Assembly (NCBI RefSeq): GCF_018829635.1 | Contig: NZ_JAHKKG010000001.1 | Coordinates: forward strand, 558,001-622,000 | Direction of reading: 5' to 3' | Origin: Paractinoplanes bogorensis | GTDB lineage: Bacteria; Actinomycetota; Actinomycetes; Mycobacteriales; Micromonosporaceae | DNA length: 64,000 nt | Shown: piece after piece, positions 17,935 through 25,630 of the stretch | How positions within the stretch are numbered: the first letter of the stretch is position 1 | How the letters are laid out: each line of letters opens with the position of its first letter | The notes under the pieces: model-generated | Database searches by the model: none | What the model saw: the letters and a program-made list of their open reading frames with translations, nothing else | Told to the model about the DNA's origin: nothing | Translations under genes and position numbers: made by a program

Positions 17935-18899
17935 GAGTCTTCGTCGAGCCGTGGGACCCCTCGTACGGGGCGTCCTTCGAGGGCGGTGGGTCCGGCGACG
18001 GCCCCGCCTCGACCAGCAGCGCCCAGATCGACACCGACGTCGAGGTGCCGGCCGCCGAGTGGGCCCCGATCGACGTGTCCGACTCGGTCCAGCCGCCCGA
18101 CGTGGTCTATCTGGTCGACGGCGTACGGCGCATCGACGCCGGGCTGTCCACGGCCGAGGACGACGGGACCTCGTACGCGGGACTCGCCGCCTCCTTCGCG
18201 GCCGGGGTGGTCCGCTGTGACCTCGGCCGGGGCGTCGCCGAACTGGTGACGGCCAAGGTGGGCCGCGGCCTGTTCACGGCCAGCCCGTCGATGGAAGATC
18301 TGCTGGCCGGCCCGGTGCGCTACGAGGTGCACCGGATCGAGGGCCCGGGCGAGGCGAGCAAGCTGCCGGTGGCGGTGCAGCGGCCGCTGACCGCGCTCGA
18401 GATCCTCATCTCGTCCGAGGCCCGCGCCCACGGCCCCGAGGGCTACGACCTGCTCGTGGTCGACGGCCCGCTGCGCGCCCGGCGCCAGCTGCCGCGGACG
18501 ATCGGTTTCATCAAGACCCAGGAGAAGCTCTACCTGCCGGCGGTGCTCAACCTGGTCGTGACCCGGTTGACCGCCGGGCAGCGGACCCCGGTCTTCCACC
18601 TGGGCACGGCGTGGGGCGGCTGGACCTGGTATCTGCGCCTGCCCGGTGGGTCGTCGGCGCCGTGGTCGGGGATCGTCCGAGTGGAGTGCTCGCCCGACCT
18701 CAGCCCCGAGATGGCGATCGAGCTGGCCGACCTGTCCCAGGCGACCCTGCCCCGGTTCGCGTCGTCGGCCTACAAGGATCCGCGGGCGCCGCAGAATCTG
18801 GTGCCGATCGCCGGCCTGGAACGCCGTCTGCGCGGCATGCTGGGCGACTCGCGGTTGCTGCACCGCGCGCTGACGAAGGCTACGGTCCGATCCCGATGA
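17931..18899 (+). CDS. nurA: NurA-like 5'-3' nuclease
   Basis: 322 aa, TTG start overlapping the sbcC stop (TTGA) with GAGGGTGGG just upstream. The NurA hallmark is present: hydrophobic strand then Asp-Gly, VYLVDGVRRIDAG (D63), and a second acidic strand YDLLVVDGPL (D178), with intervening SSEARAHG. C-terminal blocks are RVECSPDL, APQNLVPIAGLERRLRGML and LLHRAL. In archaea and some bacteria NurA sits inside the HerA ring and degrades DNA ends. Divergence is high, so the family call rests on the two Asp motifs, size and operon position. The last codons lie in a 26-bp tandem duplication. Confidence 0.72.
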   Translation: MRVFVEPWDPSYGASFEGGGSGDGPASTSSAQIDTDVEVPAAEWAPIDVSDSVQPPDVVYLVDGVRRIDAGLSTAEDDGTSYAGLAASFAAGVVRCDLGRGVAELVTAKVGRGLFTASPSMEDLLAGPVRYEVHRIEGPGEASKLPVAVQRPLTALEILISSEARAHGPEGYDLLVVDGPLRARRQLPRTIGFIKTQEKLYLPAVLNLVVTRLTAGQRTPVFHLGTAWGGWTWYLRLPGGSSAPWSGIVRVECSPDLSPEMAIELADLSQATLPRFASSAYKDPRAPQNLVPIAGLERRLRGMLGDSRLLHRALTKATVRSR

Positions 18900-18929
18900 T
18901 CGGGGCTACGGTCCGATCCCGATGATCGT
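18878..18929. repeat. 26-bp tandem duplication at the nurA/TetR convergent ends
   Basis: Two head-to-tail units (18878-18903 and 18904-18929), 25 of 26 bases identical, each containing CTACGGTCCGATCCCGATGA. The plus-strand reading gives the nurA C-terminus and stop; the minus-strand reading gives the TetR C-terminus TIIGIGP and stop. Confidence 0.85.
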
Positions 18930-19472
18930 TCGCAGGGCGCCGGGATCGACCGGGCGGCCCTCGCTGACGATCAAGTGGGCCGTGCCGACCAGGGTGAGTG
19001 CGAGCATCCGGGCGTCCGTCTCCTCGGGCAGGCGGCACCACTCCCGCTCGGCGGTGAGATAGGCGGCGATCATCTCGGTCGCCTCGGCCAGGTAGGGGAT
19101 GCCGTGGTCGCGCTCGCCCCGCAGCCGGACACGCAGCTCGTCGCGCGCGATGATCAGCCGGATCAGGCCGAGCCCGACCGGGTCGAGGATGCCGGTGAAG
19201 GCGTCGGCGACATTTTCCGCCACGTCGCCCGTGCCGGCGTTGGCGCGCATGGTGGCGCCCCACGCCTCGAACCCGGCGATGCGCCGCTGGACCAGCTCGA
19301 CCAGGAAGTCGTCGAAGTCGGCGAAGTGACGGTGCAGCACGCCCTTGGCCACCCCGGCCTCCTCGGTCACGGCCCGGCTGGTCAGCGCGTTGGCCCCGGC
19401 GCGCAGGAGCACCCGCTCGGCGGCGTCGAACAACTGCCGGCGTACGTCTTGAAGAGCCACTCCGGTCGGCAC
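18906..19472 (-). CDS. TetR-family transcriptional regulator
   Basis: 188 aa. N-terminal helix-turn-helix: LFDAAERVLLRAGANALTSR, then AVTEEAGVAKGVLHRHFADF (recognition helix), followed by a ligand-binding C-terminal domain (LIRLIIARDELRVRLRG, ALTLVGTAHLIVSEGRP). GTG at 19472 has GAGG nine bases upstream; GTG at 19478 is an alternative. It diverges from a SAM methyltransferase across 53 bp that carry two adjacent 20-bp palindromes, so it very probably represses itself and the methyltransferase. Ligand unknown. Confidence 0.88.
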   Translation of the reverse strand: MPTGVALQDVRRQLFDAAERVLLRAGANALTSRAVTEEAGVAKGVLHRHFADFDDFLVELVQRRIAGFEAWGATMRANAGTGDVAENVADAFTGILDPVGLGLIRLIIARDELRVRLRGERDHGIPYLAEATEMIAAYLTAEREWCRLPEETDARMLALTLVGTAHLIVSEGRPVDPGALRTIIGIGP

Positions 19473-19495
19473 GTCCACCAGCCTCGCACATGGCC

Positions 19496-19535
19496 GAGTG
19501 GGCGCTCGCCCATTAGAGTGGGCGCATGCCCACTC
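19496..19535. promoter_or_regulatory. two abutting 20-bp palindromic operators
   Basis: GAGTGGGCGCTCGCCCATTA (19496-19515) is followed without gap by GAGTGGGCGCATGCCCACTC (19516-19535). The second is an 8-bp inverted repeat with a 4-nt centre; the first has the same left arm and an imperfect right arm. The methyltransferase ATG (19526) sits inside the second. This is the expected size and layout for TetR dimers bound side by side. Confidence 0.7.
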
Positions 19536-20308
19536 CGCATCGTGAACGTCGGACGGCCGAGTCGTTCGGGGTCGACCCGGCCCGCTACGACCGCGCCCGG
19601 CCCGCCTACCCCGCCGCCCTGATCTCCCGCCTGGTCGCCGCGGCTCCCGGCCCGTCCTTCCTCGACGTCGGTCTCGGCACCGGCATCCTGGCCCGCCAGT
19701 TGCGCGCGGCCGGCGCCCGGGTGCTCGGCGTCGAGCCCGACCCGCGGATGGCCGGCTTCGCGCGGGCCGGCGGGTTCGAGGTCGAGGTGGCCCGCTTCGA
19801 GGACTGGGATCCGGCGGGCCGGTCCTTCGACGCCGTGGTGGCCGGGCAGGCCTGGCACTGGGTCGACCCGGTGGCCGGCGCCGCCGTGGCCGCTTCCGTG
19901 CTGCGGCCCGGTGGACGGCTGGCACTCGTGTGGAACGCCGCCCAGCCGTCGGCAGACGCGGGTGAGGCCTTCGCCGAGGTGTTCCGCCGGTTGCTGCCGG
20001 ACAGCCCGCTGGCCAACCTTCCGAACGTGACGGCGGCCCAGGGCTACGCGTCCTTCCTCGATCAGGCCGACGGGGGCCTGCGCAGGACCGGTGCCTTCGC
20101 CGAACCGGAGCGCTGGGCCAGCGAATGGGACCACGTCTATACCCGGGACGATTGGCTCGACCAGTTGCCGACGCAGGGCCTGTTCACCACCCTGCCCGCC
20201 GACCGGCTGGCCGAACTGGTGGCCGCGATCGGAGCGGCGGTCGACGATTTGGGCGGGAGCTTTCCCATGCACTTCACGACGCTCACGACCACGGCCGTCC
20301 GCGCGTAG
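19526..20308 (+). CDS. class I SAM-dependent methyltransferase
   Basis: 260 aa, Methyltransf_11 type. The SAM-binding motif I is FLDVGLGTGILARQLRAAGA with acidic motif II VLGVEPDPRMAGFA; the post-motif VVAGQAWHWVDPVAG (residues 109-123) is typical of a subgroup that includes fungal/actinomycete small-molecule methyltransferases. The N-terminal SFGVDPARYDRARPAYP is the classical lead-in. Its start codon lies in the TetR operator, so expression is probably induced by the TetR ligand; the enzyme may modify that ligand. Substrate unknown. Confidence 0.87.
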   Translation: MPTPHRERRTAESFGVDPARYDRARPAYPAALISRLVAAAPGPSFLDVGLGTGILARQLRAAGARVLGVEPDPRMAGFARAGGFEVEVARFEDWDPAGRSFDAVVAGQAWHWVDPVAGAAVAASVLRPGGRLALVWNAAQPSADAGEAFAEVFRRLLPDSPLANLPNVTAAQGYASFLDQADGGLRRTGAFAEPERWASEWDHVYTRDDWLDQLPTQGLFTTLPADRLAELVAAIGAAVDDLGGSFPMHFTTLTTTAVRA

Positions 20309-20775
20309 CGCGCGTGCACCGCCAAGACGACCGAGCATCCGCAGCGCTTCGTGAGATGCGACATACCGCGCCAATCGTGATTGTTACGACAGGGATCGCT
20401 CGATCGGGCCGTACGACGGCCAGACATCCCCCGAACGGGCAAGACAGCCATTTGGGAGCGCTCCCACTGACTGGGACGGAAACGCTCCGGAGGGACGTGC
20501 CTACTTAGCGGTAACGCCGCACCGGTAGTGCGTCACGCCTGCTCAGAACGCCGTTTCATGAGACCCGTGTGGCTGAGTATTATTCGGCTGCCCTGGCTGT
20601 CATATCGGTGCAGATCGATGAATTCCGATCGTTCACCGATGCGCCTCGTGACCCCCCACACGAGACCGGAGGATCGTTTGAACCCGCTCCCGAAGATTTT
20701 CCCGTCCGCGTTGATCCCGAGGGCTGTCCCCAGCCGTATCTCAGGCGACGGGGAAAACTCCGGGCGGAGGTATCG
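20309..20775. other. 467-bp leader region before the second ECF sigma gene
   Basis: No convincing gene. It holds a perfect 14-bp LacI-family box (20453-20466), a sequence GGAAACGCTCCGGAGGGACG just after it, and a 3' part (20640-20760) with nested hairpins: CTCGTG/CACGAG (20645-20664), GGCTG-TCCC-CAGCC near 20722-20735, and an outer TTTTCCCGTC/GACGGGGAAAA pair (20697-20757). The frame of the sigma gene is open back to 20569, but that extension has no start signal. A structured leader RNA is possible. Confidence 0.4.
20453..20466. promoter_or_regulatory. CebR-type LacI-family operator, orphan copy
   Basis: TGGGAGCGCTCCCA, a perfect 14-bp palindrome identical to the known Streptomyces CebR box and to the copy in front of the GH12 gene in this window. 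No glycoside hydrolase or sugar transporter follows; the next gene is an ECF sigma factor 310 bp away. Confidence 0.7.
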
Positions 20776-21456
20776 ATGCAAGCGGTGGCCGAACATCGGC
20801 TTTCGCCGGGCGGGGTGCGCCTGATGACACAGCAGCATTCCGGTGGACGGTGGCAGTCACTCGACGGAGGCCGTAGTGCGGACGATGGTGGTTCGGTGAT
20901 TCCCAAGCAGGCGCCGCGGCATGAGGCCGCGACCCCCAGTGGCAGTCACGAAGACACTCTGGTCCGGATGCTCTACGAGGAGCACGCGGGCCCCCTGCTG
21001 ATGTTCGTGCTGCGCCTGACCGGCGGTGACCGGCAGCGCGCGGAAGACATCGTGCAGGAGACCCTGCTGCGGGCCTGGCGCAACGCGCACCGGCTCGGGG
21101 CGCAGGGTCAGCAGTCGCTCCGGCCGTGGCTGGTGACGGTCGCGCGACGGATCGCCATCGACGACCACCGCAGCGCGAGTGCCCGGCCGGCCGAGACCTA
21201 CGACCGTGAGCTGGAGAGCTTCCCCAGCCAGGCCGACGACACCGACCGCGTTCTGCAGTCGATGACGGTCTCCGACGCGCTGCGCGAGCTCAGCCAGTCG
21301 CACCGCGAGATCCTCATCGAGACGTACTTCAAGGGCCGGACGGTGCCGGAGGCGGCGGAGAAGCTCAACCTTCCGTTGGGTACCGCCAAGTCACGGGTGT
21401 ATTACGCTCTGCGTGCGCTGCGGACGGCGTTGCAGCAGCGGGGGGTGACCGAATGA
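20776..21456 (+). CDS. ECF sigma factor of a sigma/anti-sigma pair
   Basis: 226 aa from ATG 20776, which has CGGAGG five bases upstream; ATG 20824 gives 210 aa and is the alternative. Region 2: MLYEEHAGPLLMFVLRLTGG, DIVQETLLRAWRNAHR, PWLVTVARRIAIDDHR. Region 4: ALRELSQSHREILIETYFKG, TVPEAAEKLNLPLGTAKSR, VYYALRALRTAL. The ~50-residue N-terminal lead (MQAVAEHRLSPGG) is Gly/Ser-rich and may be partly untranslated. ATGA overlap with the anti-sigma gene. It resembles the SigK/SigL-type ECF factors of actinomycetes. Confidence 0.88.
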   Translation: MQAVAEHRLSPGGVRLMTQQHSGGRWQSLDGGRSADDGGSVIPKQAPRHEAATPSGSHEDTLVRMLYEEHAGPLLMFVLRLTGGDRQRAEDIVQETLLRAWRNAHRLGAQGQQSLRPWLVTVARRIAIDDHRSASARPAETYDRELESFPSQADDTDRVLQSMTVSDALRELSQSHREILIETYFKGRTVPEAAEKLNLPLGTAKSRVYYALRALRTALQQRGVTE

Positions 21457-22232
21457 CACAGGAAGACCACTTCGACGTCGCGTCGTACGCCTTGGGCGTG
21501 CTCGACGAACACGACGCCGCCCGCTTCGAGGACCACCTCATCGAGTGCTCGCGCTGCGCGTACGAGCTGGAGTCGTTCGTCGAGGTCGCCGACCTGCTGG
21601 CCGACGTCGACGCGAATGCCGTGGTCGCCGCCGAGGAGACCAGGCGCGACGGCTTCATGCTGCAGAAGGTCATCGGTGAGGTCTCGCACGAGCGCCAACG
21701 GGCCAACAGCCGCCGGCTGTTCTCGCTGGCCGCCGCGGTCGTGATCTTCGCGATGCTGTCGATCGGCGCGTTCTTCGTGGGCGGCCAGGTGTTCGGCAAA
21801 GACAGCGATCCGGCGACGACGAACACGGCTCAGCGTGACGAGAGCCAGCTCGATCCGCTGCCCAACTCGGACGGTGGCCCCGGCATCGGCGGTCCCGACC
21901 TGGTCGGCGAGCGCTTCGACGGCTCCGACCCCCGCACGGGCGTCTCGGCGTCGGTCGCCTTCGAGAAGAAGAAGTTCGGCACCCAGATCTCGTACTCGGT
22001 CTCCAACATCAGTGGGCCGAAGACGTGCCGCCTGGTGGCTGTGCACACCGACGGCACCACCGAGGCCATCCAGACGTGGACGGTGGGCGAGCAGGGCTGG
22101 GGCACGGCTGCGAATCCGGAGCCGCTGCTGCTGCAGGCGACCACGGCCACGCCGCGCGACGAGATCGCCCACATGCTGGTGCAAGAGGTCAGCGCGAGCG
22201 GTGCCGGCGAGACGCTGGTGCGCGTTCCGTAA
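21453..22232 (+). CDS. zinc-finger anti-sigma factor, single-pass membrane protein
   Basis: 259 aa. The N-terminal ~100 residues form a zf-HC2 anti-sigma domain: HFDVASYALGVLDEHDAARF, then HLIECSRCAYELES with the HxxxCxxC zinc motif. One transmembrane helix (about residues 91-111, LFSLAAAVVIFAMLSIGAFF). The external C-terminal domain (~145 residues) has SYSVSNISGPKTCRLVAVHT and may sense surface conditions. The gene overlaps the sigma gene by ATGA, as in classic co-translated pairs. It ends before a strong terminator. Confidence 0.9.
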   Translation: MTQEDHFDVASYALGVLDEHDAARFEDHLIECSRCAYELESFVEVADLLADVDANAVVAAEETRRDGFMLQKVIGEVSHERQRANSRRLFSLAAAVVIFAMLSIGAFFVGGQVFGKDSDPATTNTAQRDESQLDPLPNSDGGPGIGGPDLVGERFDGSDPRTGVSASVAFEKKKFGTQISYSVSNISGPKTCRLVAVHTDGTTEAIQTWTVGEQGWGTAANPEPLLLQATTATPRDEIAHMLVQEVSASGAGETLVRVP

Positions 22233-22246
22233 TCGCATACGCACGG

Positions 22247-22290
22247 AAAGGAACCCCGGCCGATTGGCCGGGGTTCTTTCTTTTTCCTTA
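22247..22290 (+). terminator. intrinsic terminator after the sigma/anti-sigma pair
   Basis: Stem GAACCCCGGCC (22251-22261), loop GATT, stem GGCCGGGGTTC (22266-22276), then TTTCTTTTT. Eleven perfect base pairs and a T-run make this the clearest rho-independent terminator in the window. Confidence 0.93.
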
Positions 22291-22416
22291 GGCAAGCAGC
22301 TCCGATGCGGTGCCATCAGAAACTCGGAAATTGATGGGAACTTTCTTCAACCGCCGCGACCCCGCCCGCGTACTACAGCCCGGAAACGCCAGACGAGAAA
22401 CAAGCCTGGAGGGCAA

Positions 22417-23139
22417 GTGCTACCGGACAAGCGAAAGATGATGGCCGTCGGTGTCGCAATCACCGCGGCGTTCGCAGTGACCGGCTGCGCCCCGAAGGGA
22501 TACGACGGCGGCGACTACGGCGACTCCGCCGTGCCGGCCGGCGCGCAGGCCGAGGCCACCGCGGGGGCGACCGCCGACCCGTCGGCCACGAGCGACCCGG
22601 CCGCCCAGGCCGACCCCAACGCGACCGAGGGCCCCGGTGACCCGAACGCCGCTCCCGAGCTGAGCGACGACGAGGCGACCAACTCGCTGACCGGCACCAA
22701 GGTCGCGCGGATGGGCAAGGTCGTCGTCAACGACGAGGGCTTCGTGCTCTACCGCTTCGACAAGGACGGCAACAACCCGGCCAAGTCGAACTGCGCCGGT
22801 GACTGCGAGGAGATCTGGCCGGCCGCGCTGACCAACGACGGCAAGCCGACCCTCAAGGGCGTCGACTCCAAGCTCGTCGGCACGGTCACCCGCTCCGACG
22901 GCAGCAAGCAGCTGACCCTCAAGGGCTGGCCTCTCTACACCTACATCGGCGACAAGAAGCCGGGCAGCTGGAAGGGCCAGAACGTCAGCGGCACCTGGTT
23001 CGTGATCCAGCCCGACGGCGCCAAGAACCTCACCTGCCTGCCCAAGGTGTCCAAGCCCGTCGCCCCGCCGGCCAGCGACTCCGCCGGTGACGGTGGTTCG
23101 AGTGACGATTCCGGCACCGGCAGTGACTACAGCTACTGA
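22417..23139 (+). CDS. lipoprotein with secreted repeats (COG4315-like)
   Basis: 240 aa. GTG 22417 with GGAGGG four bases upstream. A lipoprotein signal peptide ends in FAVTGC (lipobox Cys about residue 24), followed by an acidic Ala/Pro/Asp linker (to about 90). Two copies of the secreted-repeat domain follow: MGKVVVNDEGFVLYRFDKDG ... NCAGDCEEIWPAAL and TRSDGSKQLTLKGWPLYTYI ... SGTWFVIQPDG. A Ser/Gly/Asp tail ends the protein. The first domain's YRFDKD and CAGDCEEIWPA are the family signature. Function of the family is not established. Attached to the outer membrane face; next to the sigma/anti-sigma pair and likely in its regulon. Confidence 0.85.
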   Translation: MLPDKRKMMAVGVAITAAFAVTGCAPKGYDGGDYGDSAVPAGAQAEATAGATADPSATSDPAAQADPNATEGPGDPNAAPELSDDEATNSLTGTKVARMGKVVVNDEGFVLYRFDKDGNNPAKSNCAGDCEEIWPAALTNDGKPTLKGVDSKLVGTVTRSDGSKQLTLKGWPLYTYIGDKKPGSWKGQNVSGTWFVIQPDGAKNLTCLPKVSKPVAPPASDSAGDGGSSDDSGTGSDYSY

Positions 23140-23194
23140 TTCTTTCGCCGGTTCAGAACTCCTTTAACAAATCGCACTCCGGAGGTTGAGGAAA

Positions 23195-23983
23195 ATGCTT
23201 ACCACTCGCACTTCGCGCCGCACGACGCGTTGGTTGGTGGGCATTTCAGCGGCGGCTCTCACATTCCTGATGGCGCCGGTGAGCCCGGTTCAGGCGGCTC
23301 CCGGCGATCCGATCCCGGTGCCGAGCTCGAACGGGCTGGCCGACAAGGGCGTCGGCTCCATCAGTGACGCCGACAAGGACTTCGTCATCAAGGTCCGGTT
23401 GGCCGGCCTGTGGGAGATCCCGGCCGGGAACATGGCCGTGGAGAAGTCGAACGACCCGCGCGTCGTCCAGATCGGCAAGTCGATCGCGGCTCAGCACGTG
23501 GTGCTCGACAAGCTCGACCGCGCGGTGGCCAAGAAGCTCAACATCGACCTGCCGGCCCAGCCCAACAGCGACCAGCAGTTCTGGCTGCAGGAGATGAAGG
23601 ACGCGAACGCGACGACGTTCGATCAGATCTTCATCGACCGGCTCCGGGCCGCGCACGGCAAGATCTTCCCGGCGATTGCGACCATCCGGGCCAGCACCCG
23701 CAACGACAGCGTCCGCAAGCTGGCCCAAGAGGCCAACCAGTTCGTCATGACGCACATGACGCTGCTGGAGTCGAGCAACATCGTCGACTACGCGGCACTC
23801 CCCACAGCTCCCGCCCCGGCAGTTCCCGGCAGTGGTCCGGTTCCGGTGGACGGGCAGATGCTCGCGGCAGCCAGCAGCAGCGGCGGCATTCCGGGCGTCA
23901 GCACCACCGTGATCCTGCTCGTCCTCGCCGCCGCGCTCGTGGCCGGCGTCATCACGTCCATGCGCATCTTCCGGGCCCGGTAG
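23195..23983 (+). CDS. DUF4142 exported protein
   Basis: 262 aa starting MLTTRTSRRTTRWLVGISAA (GGAGG nine bases before ATG 23195). Signal peptide ends near VSPVQAAPGD (about residue 34). The middle is a DUF4142 domain, a ferritin-like four-helix bundle: DADKDFVIKVRLAGLWEIPA, IGKSIAAQHVVLDKLDRAVA, HGKIFPAIATIRASTRNDSV, FVMTHMTLLESSNIVDYAAL. A Pro-rich linker and a C-terminal transmembrane helix (VSTTVILLVLAAALVAGVIT) ending in basic RIFRAR anchor it to the membrane. The usual DUF4142 has no C-terminal anchor, so this is a membrane-tethered version. In line with the lipoprotein and repeat protein. Confidence 0.85.
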   Translation: MLTTRTSRRTTRWLVGISAAALTFLMAPVSPVQAAPGDPIPVPSSNGLADKGVGSISDADKDFVIKVRLAGLWEIPAGNMAVEKSNDPRVVQIGKSIAAQHVVLDKLDRAVAKKLNIDLPAQPNSDQQFWLQEMKDANATTFDQIFIDRLRAAHGKIFPAIATIRASTRNDSVRKLAQEANQFVMTHMTLLESSNIVDYAALPTAPAPAVPGSGPVPVDGQMLAAASSSGGIPGVSTTVILLVLAAALVAGVITSMRIFRAR

Positions 23984-24024
23984 CCCCAGCCGAGTCCACC
24001 GCGTAAGAGAAAGGTGTCACCCCC

Positions 24025-25359
24025 ATGCGAAGGTCCAAGTACCGGCGCGCATCCAGGAGCAACAACTGGTTCAGTGGTAAGCGCCGCATCATCGCGGTCG
24101 CAGCCACGCTGGTGGCCTTCGGCGGCATCGTGACCGTCACCCAGGTCTCCAACGCGAGCACCGACCGCACACAGCGGAAGGCGCTGTCCACCTGCGACAA
24201 GGTCCAGGCTCCGCAGCGCGCGAAGCTCTCCTCGGAGACGCGTCGTGGCACGTACACCACCAACAACGGCAAGGTGACCCAGCACCCGGACGACGGTGCC
24301 GGTGACACCGTGTCGACCCAGACGCTGCGTCAGCGCTGCCGGACCTGGGTGATGAACAACGTCGGCAACAACGGCAACGCCACCACGCCGCCGACCGAGC
24401 AGGCGACCACGGCTCCGGCCGCCGACCCGAGCGCGGGTGCCGGCAACGGCGACCAGGGCGCCGGGAACGGCGACAACGGCCAGGGCAACGGCGACCAGGG
24501 TGCCGGCAACGGTGACCAGGGCGCGGGCAATGGCGACCAGGGTGCCGGCAACGGTGACCAGGGCGCGGGTAACGGCGACCAGGGTGCCGGCAACGGTGAC
24601 CAGGGCGCGGGTAACGGCGACCAGGGTGCCGGCAACGGTGACCAGGGCGCGGGTAACGGCGACCAGGGTGCCGGCAACGGTGACCAGGGTGCCGGCAACG
24701 GCGACAACGGCCAGGGCAACGGCGACCAGGGCGGCAACCAGCCCGACCCGCAGCCGACCGAGTCGCAGACCACCCCGCCCCCCGGCGCGGGCCTGGGCGT
24801 GCTGACCAACAGCTGTGACACCAGCCAGCTGTCGCCGCACACCGGTTTCCAGGAAGGCAGCCGCTGTGTCTCGACCGAGTTCGGTGAGGTCGGCGAGGCC
24901 AACGCCAACCCGAGCCTGCTGATCACCAACATTCCGCGGTCGGTGGCCGTGAACCAGCCGTTCACCATCACCGTCAGCACCCGCAACCTGATCCGTGACC
25001 GGTTCCTCGCGGCCGGCCAGGGTGGTTACTACGTGGAGAGCTCGGTCCTGGCCAACGGCCTGGTCCGCGGTCACTTCCACACCGCCTGCCGGATGCTGGC
25101 GAACACCAACGAGGCTCCCGCCCCCGACCCGGTCCCCGCGTTCTTCGTGGCGACCGAGGACAGCCGTGGTGGCGCGACCCCCGACTCGGTTCAGATCCAG
25201 GTCCCGGGTCTGCCGACCGCCGGTACCGCGCAGTGCGCCTCGTGGGCCGGTGACGGCTCGCACCGCATCCCGATGATGGTCCGGGCCAACCAGACGCCGG
25301 CCTTCGACGTCGCCCGGGTCCAGGTCCGCAACGGCGGCGGCGGTCGCGGCAACAACTGA
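24025..25359 (+). CDS. membrane-anchored Gly/Asn/Asp-repeat surface protein
   Basis: 444 aa. Basic N-terminus and one hydrophobic segment (about residues 23-41, IIAVAATLVAFGGIVTVTQV) act as signal or anchor. Residues ~45-115 hold two cysteines (TCDKV, RQRCRTW). Residues ~138-235 are tandem GAGNGDQ heptads. The C-terminal ~190 residues are a folded-looking domain with four cysteines (NSCDTSQLSPHTGFQEGSRC; HTACRML; TAQCASWAGDG) and beta-rich SLLITNIPRSVAVNQPFTIT. I recognise no named domain. The repeat looks like a flexible spacer holding the C-terminal domain away from the membrane. Last gene of the surface cluster behind the sigma/anti-sigma pair. Confidence 0.75.
   Translation: MRRSKYRRASRSNNWFSGKRRIIAVAATLVAFGGIVTVTQVSNASTDRTQRKALSTCDKVQAPQRAKLSSETRRGTYTTNNGKVTQHPDDGAGDTVSTQTLRQRCRTWVMNNVGNNGNATTPPTEQATTAPAADPSAGAGNGDQGAGNGDNGQGNGDQGAGNGDQGAGNGDQGAGNGDQGAGNGDQGAGNGDQGAGNGDQGAGNGDQGAGNGDQGAGNGDQGAGNGDNGQGNGDQGGNQPDPQPTESQTTPPPGAGLGVLTNSCDTSQLSPHTGFQEGSRCVSTEFGEVGEANANPSLLITNIPRSVAVNQPFTITVSTRNLIRDRFLAAGQGGYYVESSVLANGLVRGHFHTACRMLANTNEAPAPDPVPAFFVATEDSRGGATPDSVQIQVPGLPTAGTAQCASWAGDGSHRIPMMVRANQTPAFDVARVQVRNGGGGRGNN
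24435..24740 (+). repeat. 42-bp minisatellite in the surface protein
   Basis: A 42-bp unit made of two heptad codings with different synonymous codons (GGTGCCGGCAACGGTGACCA, then GGCGCGGGTAACGGCGACCA). Three consecutive units (24541-24582, 24583-24624, 24625-24666) are identical; the one before differs at two bases. Identical units in alternating codon dress indicate recent expansion by unequal exchange. Confidence 0.9.
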
Positions 25360-25409
25360 TCACAGAGATCTAGGAGCCACGCCGCTTTACCCGGAGGCGA
25401 ACCTGGACG

Positions 25410-25437
25410 GGCGGGGTCACCGACATGACCCCGCCCC
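25410..25437. terminator. hairpin after the repeat protein gene
   Basis: GGGCGGGGTCA (25410-25420), loop CCGACA, TGACCCCGCCC (25427-25437). Eleven perfect pairs but no T-run; an actinomycete-style stem terminator is likely, 50 bp after the stop. Confidence 0.6.
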
Positions 25438-25543
25438 GACAGGGCCCCCCATTGTCTCCGGGTGGTCGCCCTTCCCCCTGACGGACGACAACTGCGGCAG
25501 CTCCCTTGGCGGTCCGGACCACTCGGGTGTCCGGTCGCCTCCT

Positions 25544-25581
25544 CCGATGGCCCTGACCGGGAGCGCGGTCAGGGCCATCGG
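25544..25581. repeat. 15-bp inverted repeat with 8-nt loop
   Basis: CCGATGGCCCTGACC (25544-25558), loop GGGAGCGC, GGTCAGGGCCATCGG (25567-25581), perfect. It lies 50 bp before the glycosylase start. It could be a terminator or a regulatory stem in the glycosylase leader. Confidence 0.7.
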
Positions 25582-25630
25582 CCTGTCCTCGTCGGTGGGC
25601 ATTCCGGCGGCGGGGTGGCACAGTGTTCCG

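Noticed and set aside
20569..20775. 69-codon upstream extension of the second sigma gene frame
   Set aside because: It is open but lacks a start signal, while ATG 20776 has CGGAGG at the right distance; hairpins cover the stretch instead.
23246..25263. Long minus-strand frames over the DUF4142 and repeat-protein genes
   Set aside because: They mirror the plus-strand genes (GC3 shadow) and carry low-complexity translations; no start signals.
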